From a candidate division Zixibacteria bacterium SM1_73 (lineage in GTDB: Bacteria; Zixibacteria; MSB-5A5; SM1-73): a DNA stretch of 33,536 nt. A program made the position numbers and the translations under genes. Below, piece after piece: positions 26,719 to 33,536 of the stretch. The stretch is taken from the NCBI GenBank assembly GCA_001304225.1, contig LJVD01000065.1:1-33536 (forward strand), written 5' to 3'. The notes under the pieces were generated by a model. The model searched no databases, had not been told where the DNA came from, and was given only the letters and a program-made list of their open reading frames with translations. Position 1 is the first letter of the stretch. Every line of letters begins with the position of its first letter.

Positions 26719-28044
26719 CTAAACTTTTTGCTCTTTTCTCTTTTTGATCACCTTGATCTTTTTAAGCCGGTGTCCCACCTTCTCGAAGATCACAAAGGTT
26801 AAATTCCCTATTCTAATCTCCTCGTCCAGTGTAGGAATTCTTCCTAAAACGCTGGTGAGGTAACCCCCAACAGTATTGAATTCCTCTGGAAGTTCAGTGC
26901 CAAATTTCTCATTGAAATCGCCCAAGAACAATGAAGCGCTTACTATGGCCAGGTTCTTAGAGAGAAAATAGATTTTCTCCTCTTCCGCCTGATCATATTC
27001 ATCTCGAATCTCTCCGACTATTTCCTCGATGACGTCCTCCAAGGTGATAAGCCCTGCAGTACCTCCGAATTCATCCAGCACCATAGCCATATGGATTCTT
27101 TTTCTCTGAAATTCTTTCAAAAGCTCTGAGATCTTTTTGGAATCCGGAACAAAATAGGGCTTGCGAATTATATCATCCAATATGATCAGTTCTCGGTTCT
27201 GAAGCAAATTGATGATGTCCTTGGCGTAAATTACCCCCACAACATTATCCAAATTCTCTCTATAGACGGGAATTCGTGAATACCCATGTTCGGTTAACGC
27301 CCGCACCACTTGCTCTTGACCTGCTTTTATATCCAAAGCCACAATCTCAGTTCGGGGGGTCATGGCATTGCGGACTGTGGTATCGGTAAATTCAAGGGCG
27401 CTTCGGATCAACTCCTCCTCGGTTTGGTCAAAAACACCTTTGGTTTTCCCTTCACGAACGATAAATTTTAATTCTTCGTCCGTGATGAATCCCTTTTCTT
27501 TGGGGATTCTTTTTAGAAAAATGGACACAAAAAACCTGCTGGAGGTTGAAAGTATGTTCACAAATATGAAAGCCAATTTAGAAAGAATATTGAGGGGTCC
27601 AACTGTTCCGAAGGCTATCTTTTCCGGGTAGGCTAAGGCTAAATATTTGGGAACCAGCTCGCCAATCACCAAGAGAAGATAGGTGATCACCACCACCACG
27701 ATGCCTATAGCAATGGATTCGCTGGCGTTTTGAATAGTTGACGAAGGAATCTTTTTGATCAAAGGCTGTAAAAGGTCAACAATCCTCGCTCCCCCAACCA
27801 CCGAGGCTAAAGTCCCCACCAAAGTAATTCCTACCTGAATGGTGGCCAAGAACAAATCAGGTTTGCTTTTAAGCTTGTCCACCAGCTGAGCTTTTTTGTG
27901 TCCTTTTTGAGCTAACTGCTTGATGCGGCTCTTTCTGGAGGAGATCAAAGCTATCTCAGAGGAGGCAAAGAAACCATTGGCTAAGATCAATAGGATGATT
28001 ATCAGTATTTCGATCCAGGCATTGCCCATGAAGGGTTCTCCCAA
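26719..28044 (-). CDS. CNNM/CBS-domain protein (hemolysin family, DUF21-CBS-CorC/HlyC)
   Basis: ANGFFASSEIALISSRKSRIKQLAQKG; VRNAMTPRTEIVALD; HMAMVLDEFGGTAGLITLEDVIEEIVGEIRDEYD. Confidence 0.93.
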   Translation of the reverse strand: MGEPFMGNAWIEILIIILLILANGFFASSEIALISSRKSRIKQLAQKGHKKAQLVDKLKSKPDLFLATIQVGITLVGTLASVVGGARIVDLLQPLIKKIPSSTIQNASESIAIGIVVVVITYLLLVIGELVPKYLALAYPEKIAFGTVGPLNILSKLAFIFVNILSTSSRFFVSIFLKRIPKEKGFITDEELKFIVREGKTKGVFDQTEEELIRSALEFTDTTVRNAMTPRTEIVALDIKAGQEQVVRALTEHGYSRIPVYRENLDNVVGVIYAKDIINLLQNRELIILDDIIRKPYFVPDSKKISELLKEFQRKRIHMAMVLDEFGGTAGLITLEDVIEEIVGEIRDEYDQAEEEKIYFLSKNLAIVSASLFLGDFNEKFGTELPEEFNTVGGYLTSVLGRIPTLDEEIRIGNLTFVIFEKVGHRLKKIKVIKKRKEQKV

Positions 28045-28052
28045 GTTTTCAC

Positions 28053-28101
28053 AAAAAAAGCGGCGAGGACTTTAATGCAAATACCCAATCCCCACCGCTT
28101 T
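28053..28101 (-). terminator. Probable Rho-independent terminator downstream of the HtpX-like gene
   Basis: Minus strand AAAGCGGtgGGGA ... TCCTcgCCGCTTTTTTTG. Confidence 0.6.
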
Positions 28102-28112
28102 GTTTTTCCACA

Positions 28113-28964
28113 TCAAACACTTTTGGCTATCTTCTCTAACCTTGCCACCCTCTCTTCGACTGGAGGATGGGTGCTGAACAAACTGGCCATACCTTTGCCC
28201 GAGAGTGGATTTACGATGAAAAGATGGGCAGTAGAAGGTTTGGCTTCGAGGGGTATTCTGCGGCTGGCGTATTGCAATTTTCTTAGGGCATTGGCTAAGG
28301 ATAAAGGTTTATGGCTTATTTTAGCTCCGGTTTGATCCGCTTCGTATTCTCTTGAACGCGAGATAGCCATTTGAATCAGAAGTGCGGCCAAGGGCGCTAC
28401 TATAGCCATGATCAAAAGTCCCAGCCCTCCCCCTCGTCCCTCACTATCTCTTCCACCAAAACCACCGAAAATAGCGGCCCATCGTGCCATAAAGGCCAAC
28501 ATACTGATCGCACCCGCCAGGGTGGCCACGATGGATCCAGTTAGAATATCTCTGTTTCTAATGTGTGCCATCTCGTGCGATATTACCCCCTCCAATTCAT
28601 CCTCATCCAGAGTTCTCAATATTCCGGAAGTGACAGCCACAGCCGCATGTTTGGGATTCCTTCCGGTTGCAAAAGCATTGGGAGTTTGAGTGGGTATAAT
28701 ATAAACCTTGGGCATGGGCAAACTTGCATTGGTGGCTGCCCGTCTGACAAGATTGTACAAACGGGGATTATCCGATTCCCCGATCGGTTGCGCTCGATAC
28801 ATGCCTAAAACGATCTTGTCCGAAAACCAATAAGTGCTAAGATTCATAATGGCGGCAAATATCAAAGCCACTATCATGCCCGAATTTCCACCTAACATCC
28901 GACCGATAAAGACAAAAAGCAAAGTCAAAAGGGTCAAAAGAAAAGTGGTCTTTAGAGTGTTCAT
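28113..28964 (-). CDS. htpX: M48 family metalloprotease HtpX
   Basis: [31 protein letters not shown] (HExxH), [52 protein letters not shown]. Confidence 0.95.
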   Translation of the reverse strand: MNTLKTTFLLTLLTLLFVFIGRMLGGNSGMIVALIFAAIMNLSTYWFSDKIVLGMYRAQPIGESDNPRLYNLVRRAATNASLPMPKVYIIPTQTPNAFATGRNPKHAAVAVTSGILRTLDEDELEGVISHEMAHIRNRDILTGSIVATLAGAISMLAFMARWAAIFGGFGGRDSEGRGGGLGLLIMAIVAPLAALLIQMAISRSREYEADQTGAKISHKPLSLANALRKLQYASRRIPLEAKPSTAHLFIVNPLSGKGMASLFSTHPPVEERVARLEKIAKSV

Positions 28965-29089
28965 CCTTTCACCTCCTGGATAATTCTATCGGCAAAACAC
29001 TTTAATGTCAAGGGTAATTTTTTGAATCTCGTGAAATATACGCATTTTGGCAAAAGATTTTTGGTATCCGGAAAGAAACCGTAAATAGC

Positions 29090-30925
29090 CTAAATTGCGC
29101 TGTCAAGGAACAATTGATTCCAGAGTTCAAAAATCAAAAGCGATCCCAGCTTAAAGGTATTGTTTTGTCTTGCCGAAAGATGTTCATTTATGATTTCTTT
29201 GACAAATTCGGGATTAAAATATCCCCTTTCTGTAGCTTTTTTGCTTAACAGAGTGGAAATTACAAAATCCTTTAATTCGTTTCTCATCCAATTCTCATCA
29301 TCAACATGTCCCCGTTTGTCTCTTTTCGGAGGAAAAAGCTTCTTTTGGCACATATCTTGAGCCTTCTTAAACAGGACAACCATCAAATTGGAGTTCACAG
29401 GAAGTCCGGTTCGCTGATATGGAATTGTAGCTAATTCCGGAAACTTCCTGACAATGAGCTTGCGATAGAAGGTGGCCAGCACCCTTTGTCTGGGCGGAAT
29501 GGTCAAAAGGAAATCGACTAAATCATAGTCGCAGAAGGGGATTCTATATTCGATGAGATGGCTATCGGATATAGGGCCATAAAGATGTGTCTTTCTTGCC
29601 TTCTCTGTGATGTAAAAATGGTAAACCTTATTAAAGGGGGATTTCTCAGGAAAGTTAGCCATTGTATCAGCAAAAGATTGAAAAACCCTTCCCCTAATCT
29701 GGGAATAATATTGACGGACAAAAAGTTTGGACAACAGGTCTTCGGAGAATGGTTCGTTAATCTTGCGAAAAAATCCTCTCACCCAATTCATTGATTTTTT
29801 TGTAAAGACAAATCTAAGCAAACCAAACGATAGAACTCCCATAAACTCATTCCCGCAGAAGCCATTAAAAAGTATGAACACATTTTTTCTTATCTCCGGA
29901 AGGAATTCAAAGCTATGGAAAGAGGCACGGGTCATTCCATCGGTTACCCAAACTCCGGTTCCTGCCCAGTGCTTTAGATAATCCGGAGAGACCTGAAAAA
30001 AATAATTTTTCATTCCCAGGGTTCTGGAGATAAGCTCCGCACCCTTTTGATCGTCACAGCCAGCCCTTCCAAAGGTAAAAGTGGGAAGTTCATAACCCAA
30101 TCGGCTAAGCGCCCCCAGAATGGTTCTCGAATCCAATCCCCCACTCAAATAGCAACCCTTTGGCTTTTGGTCATCCATCTGCCTTTTCACCGCTTGTAGA
30201 AGAAGAGAATGCGCTTTTTCGATCGCCTCCTTTTGATTGAAACCGGGATGGTCATCTTTGAGCATAAGTTCCCAATATCTTTTGGTATTCAAAGATCCAG
30301 CTTGAAAGGTTAAAATCGAAGCAGGATTCAAGACTTTGATATCTTTAAAAAGCGTCCTTTCTCCCAGGATACAGTTCAGACCGAAAAATTCGGCTAAAGC
30401 CTGCTTGTCTATTTCTTTTCTCACCTGCGAAAAGGCGAGGATGGATTTCATTTCAGAGGCAAAGAGGAAAAGATCATTTTGCCAAGAATAATACAGGGGC
30501 CTCAGTCCATATCTGTCATTGGCGATGAGGAGAAGATTTTTATTAAAATCCCATAAAGCTAAGACAAAAGAGCCATTCAACTTTTTTATGATTTGGGTCC
30601 CTTTCTTTTCTAATAAGTATAGAATGAGTTGAGGGTGATTGTCATATTCGAGGCTATGGTCTTTTACTATGGTCTTGACAAAATCATCCCGATAATGGTA
30701 AATCTCTCCGTACATGACAAGGCATAAAGATCGATCTTGGTTGAAGACCGGCTGAGGATAAGGGTCGATTACCCCTAAAGAGGCTCTTCCCAAAGCTGCC
30801 GGCCTTCGGTGGTAATGATCCACTTTATACCAAGGCTCGTGCCGCATCAGGTCTAACATCTTAGTGATTTTCTGTTCTAAGTCGTATTTTCCTTCCAGAT
30901 CGATTATTCCTGCAATGCCAGACAA
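29090..30925 (-). CDS. Asparagine-synthetase-like protein (degenerate class II glutaminase domain + ATP-pyrophosphatase domain)
   Basis: TTG start with SD AAGGAG 5 nt upstream; SGIAGIIDLEG... (Ser in place of the catalytic Cys); LVMYGEIYHYRDDF; PP-loop LSGGLDSRTILGALS. Confidence 0.88.
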   Translation of the reverse strand: MSGIAGIIDLEGKYDLEQKITKMLDLMRHEPWYKVDHYHRRPAALGRASLGVIDPYPQPVFNQDRSLCLVMYGEIYHYRDDFVKTIVKDHSLEYDNHPQLILYLLEKKGTQIIKKLNGSFVLALWDFNKNLLLIANDRYGLRPLYYSWQNDLFLFASEMKSILAFSQVRKEIDKQALAEFFGLNCILGERTLFKDIKVLNPASILTFQAGSLNTKRYWELMLKDDHPGFNQKEAIEKAHSLLLQAVKRQMDDQKPKGCYLSGGLDSRTILGALSRLGYELPTFTFGRAGCDDQKGAELISRTLGMKNYFFQVSPDYLKHWAGTGVWVTDGMTRASFHSFEFLPEIRKNVFILFNGFCGNEFMGVLSFGLLRFVFTKKSMNWVRGFFRKINEPFSEDLLSKLFVRQYYSQIRGRVFQSFADTMANFPEKSPFNKVYHFYITEKARKTHLYGPISDSHLIEYRIPFCDYDLVDFLLTIPPRQRVLATFYRKLIVRKFPELATIPYQRTGLPVNSNLMVVLFKKAQDMCQKKLFPPKRDKRGHVDDENWMRNELKDFVISTLLSKKATERGYFNPEFVKEIINEHLSARQNNTFKLGSLLIFELWNQLFLDSAI

Positions 30926-31071
30926 GCTCTCTCCTTACAGTTTTGGATTCAAAGTCACCTTTTGCGAAATAATTCTTAAAGTGTGTCCTTTAACAGTTAT
31001 CCTAATGGTGGGATAGGATAGATTTGAGGATCTTCTCCAAAAGAGTTGCTGATGCATAAGTCAGACCGAAA

Positions 31072-31264
31072 CATTCATACGAATATTTGCACCAATAAGC
31101 AAAAGCATAGTTGGTCTATTCCTCCCAGACGGGTCTCCGCCACTCCCTTTGTCCCCCTCTCCATGAAATGGAGAGGGGGTAGGGGGTGAGGTTTCAATCA
31201 ACTCTGTTACCATTCTACCAGCGTTGTTAACTCCTTGAGATTTTCATTCTTATTCGTATGAATG
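31072..31264. repeat. MITE-like intergenic element with perfect 14-bp inverted ends
   Basis: CATTCATACGAATA (31072-31085) and TATTCGTATGAATG (31251-31264) are exact reverse complements; a family A hairpin lies inside. Confidence 0.7.
31150..31193. repeat. Interspersed palindromic repeat, family A copy 2
   Basis: tccccctctccatgaaatggagagggggtagggggtgagg: same core as 4398-4448 in opposite orientation. Confidence 0.75.
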
Positions 31265-31288
31265 CATGCGCATCAAAAAAATTCAGTC

Positions 31289-32263
31289 TCAAGACACAGA
31301 ATTCGTGCCACTAAAATAGAGAAAACCCAAAAATAAAATATAAAGTCCCAAAAGGATAACTCCTTCGGTCCGGCTCAAAGTAAGATTTGTTTTCATCATC
31401 CAGAACAAAAGAAGGCTGAAAAGCAACATGGCAGGAAACTCAAACCCCAGGATGTTTTTTTCTATACTTAAAGGATGAATTATGGCAACTGCACCGATCA
31501 CAAAGAAGATATTGAAAATGTTGCTGCCGATGACATTACCGGCACTGATATCTGCTTCCTTCCGATAGGCCGCGACTGCCGAGATGGCTAACTCAGGGAT
31601 GGAGGTACCCACAGCCACCAAGGTTATCCCGATCATCAGTTCACTCACCCCTAACTTCTGGGCAATAAAAATCGCTGATTTAATTAAAAGGTTAGCGCCA
31701 CTTGTGATCAGGATTAAACCAACTAAAGAAAGTAAAATGAGTTTGATCCGTTTGCCCTTTTTTCCCTTCAAGAATTTTTCGTATTCTTTCTCCACCAGTT
31801 GATTTTTATTCTTTTCCTTCAAACCTTGGTAAACAGAGTAGGCGATAAACAAAATAATCCCCACAAAAAGTAAAAGTCCCTCCAGGAAGCCTATACTTAA
31901 ATTCAAAGCCATCAGATAAAAAAGAATGGTGGCTCCCATCATAATGAGAAGTTCTTTTCTTATGACAGATAGCTGAACCTTCAAAGGTGAGATTATGGCG
32001 GAAATGCCTAAGACTAGCCCGATATTGGCGATGACGCTACCTAAGATATTACCCAGGGCAATATCGCTGTTCTTTTTTAAGGCGGCGACTATACTCACCG
32101 CTGCTTCGGGGGCGGAGCCTGCAAAAGCTACAATGGTCACACCTATAATAATCGGTCGGATATATAAGGACTTGGCTAATCTGGATGATCCTTTGACAAG
32201 CCACTCTGACCCAAAGTATAGGGCAGTCAAGCCAATTAAAAATATGATAATATGCACTAACAT
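31289..32263 (-). CDS. Calcium/sodium antiporter, CaCA family
   Basis: Two alpha repeats: GVTIVAFAGSAPEAAVSIVAALKKNSDIALGNILGSVIANIGLVLG and GITLVAVGTSIPELAISAVAAYRKEADISAGNVIGSNIFNIFFV. Confidence 0.93.
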   Translation of the reverse strand: MLVHIIIFLIGLTALYFGSEWLVKGSSRLAKSLYIRPIIIGVTIVAFAGSAPEAAVSIVAALKKNSDIALGNILGSVIANIGLVLGISAIISPLKVQLSVIRKELLIMMGATILFYLMALNLSIGFLEGLLLFVGIILFIAYSVYQGLKEKNKNQLVEKEYEKFLKGKKGKRIKLILLSLVGLILITSGANLLIKSAIFIAQKLGVSELMIGITLVAVGTSIPELAISAVAAYRKEADISAGNVIGSNIFNIFFVIGAVAIIHPLSIEKNILGFEFPAMLLFSLLLFWMMKTNLTLSRTEGVILLGLYILFLGFLYFSGTNSVS

Positions 32264-32405
32264 CGGCGATATTTAACTCATAAACTCTCTTTTGTTGGAA
32301 AAACCTCCGGAGCGGCTATGCTCCCGAGACGAAAAACCTTATTCTTTGCTCAACGGTCATGTCCAGTGGAACCACATCTCTCTTATGAAAAAGCATGATC
32401 CATCC

Positions 32406-33389
32406 TTAGCTGTGATGTACACGGTTAGACTCCGTTTTCTCTCTGTTGGGACCGGTTGACATTAGGACGGCCTCTTCCTGGCACGGACGAATAATAGAGA
32501 CTATTATGGAGATAAGTAGCACGCAGGCTATTACACCTAATGCAATGCCGACTGGAACCTTATAGATTTGGGAAATCAACATCTTAACCCCTAGGAAGAC
32601 AAGAATAGAAGAAAGTCCGTAATGGAGGTAGTGGAACATCCGCATAAGCCCAGCCAGCGCAAAGTAGAGCGCGCGTAATCCTAAAATTGCGAACACATTT
32701 GAGGTATACACAATAAATGTATCCAACGTGATGGCCAGGATGGCTGGAATCGAGTCTACCGCGAAAATGACGTCCGTTGTTTCAACAACCAGCAGCACAA
32801 TCAACAATGGAGTTGCAAGGTAACGGCCAGCTCTCTTTATGAGAAACTTACTATCCTCGTAGCCATCCGTGACAGGCACAAATCGGCGGAAGAGCCTAAG
32901 CACCGGATTCCTTTCGGGATGAATCTCTTTGTCCTTCTGCAAGCCCATCTTGACACCGGACAGAACCAGAAAGGCTCCGAAAATATAGATGACCCAGTGA
33001 AACTTCTCAATCAAAGTTACGCCGGTGAAGATGAAGATGGCCCGCATGATCAGCGCGCCCAGAATGCCACAAAAGAGAACCTTATGCTGGTAAAGAGAGG
33101 GGACACGAAAGTAAGAGAAGATCAACAAAAATACGAAGAGGTTGTCTAAGCTGAGAGATTTCTCTATGAGGTAACCGGTTAGGAATTCAAGCGCCGTCTC
33201 CGGTCCGCGCCAGAAGTAAACCACCAGATTGAAGAGGAGGGACAGAACAATCCAGAAGGCACTCCACAGGAGTGCTTCTTTAATCTTAACAACATGGGCT
33301 TTACGATGAAAGACCCCCAGATCCAAAGCGAGCATCGCCAGCACGAAAATGTTAAAAGCAACCCACAATAGGACTTGGTTCGACATCAA
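32406..33389 (-). CDS. TerC/Alx family integral membrane protein
   Basis: ALDLGVFHRKAHVVKIKEALLWSAFWI; FLTGYLIEKSLSLDNLFVFLLIFSYFRVP; VVETTDVIFAVDSIPAILAITLDTFIVYTSNVFAILGLRALYF. Confidence 0.95.
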   Translation of the reverse strand: MMSNQVLLWVAFNIFVLAMLALDLGVFHRKAHVVKIKEALLWSAFWIVLSLLFNLVVYFWRGPETALEFLTGYLIEKSLSLDNLFVFLLIFSYFRVPSLYQHKVLFCGILGALIMRAIFIFTGVTLIEKFHWVIYIFGAFLVLSGVKMGLQKDKEIHPERNPVLRLFRRFVPVTDGYEDSKFLIKRAGRYLATPLLIVLLVVETTDVIFAVDSIPAILAITLDTFIVYTSNVFAILGLRALYFALAGLMRMFHYLHYGLSSILVFLGVKMLISQIYKVPVGIALGVIACVLLISIIVSIIRPCQEEAVLMSTGPNREKTESNRVHHS

Positions 33390-33536
33390 AACTCCCTCTT
33401 TTCATTTACACCGCTATAGTAACGACGTTAAGTATTGCCACCATTTCATAAGGAGAGAGCAAAAACTGGGTCGCCTCTCCTGCAAAGTGGATGACCAAGG
33501 CCGAAAAATAATGAAGGGGAAGGTCCAGATGGCGGA

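Noticed and set aside
33390-33536. Possible yybP-ykoY (Mn) riboswitch upstream of the TerC/Alx gene
   Set aside because: The minus-strand leader lacks the conserved GGGGAGUAG-type element; only a 7-bp AGGAGAG/CTCTCCT hairpin is visible.
1-33536. CRISPR arrays, tRNA genes, complete rRNA genes, integrase/transposase genes, toxin-antitoxin pairs
   Set aside because: Looked for regularly spaced direct repeats, T-loop GGTTCRAATCC patterns and DDE/tyrosine-recombinase motifs by eye; none found. A tool-based scan could still reveal diverged cases.

Overview
This 33.5 kb window looks like chromosome from an uncultivated, diderm-type bacterium. Diderm traits are a TonB-dependent receptor, a GT9 heptosyltransferase-like gene and several outer-membrane barrel-like proteins. 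Most genes are on the minus strand. They are mainly housekeeping or envelope genes: QueG-like Fe-S protein, Nudix hydrolase, aldo/keto reductase, KptA, RlmN, ABC ATPase plus permease/M1 aminopeptidase, UvrD-like helicase, PHP hydrolase, UMF1-type MFS, HD hydrolase, TonB receptor, GT9, UppP, DedA, CBS/HlyC-type, HtpX, an asparagine-synthetase-like protein, a CaCA exchanger and TerC. I see no CRISPR array, tRNA, complete rRNA or transposase, and no clearly novel multi-gene system. The signals I consider most worth a second look are: (1) an asparagine-synthetase-like protein whose glutaminase half has lost its catalytic Cys (Ser at position 2) and other motifs; (2) a UvrD-like helicase gene bracketed by two ~120 bp direct repeats; (3) a palindromic interspersed repeat apparently translated in frame inside the TonB receptor; (4) a ~193 bp intergenic element with perfect 14 bp inverted ends, whose right end recurs (22/23 bp) across the uppP start codon; (5) an ABC permease/M1 peptidase split by an apparent frame-disrupting deletion; (6) a 15-aa repeat protein running off the left edge that the ORF track does not list. 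All family assignments come from motif reading by eye, without database searches.
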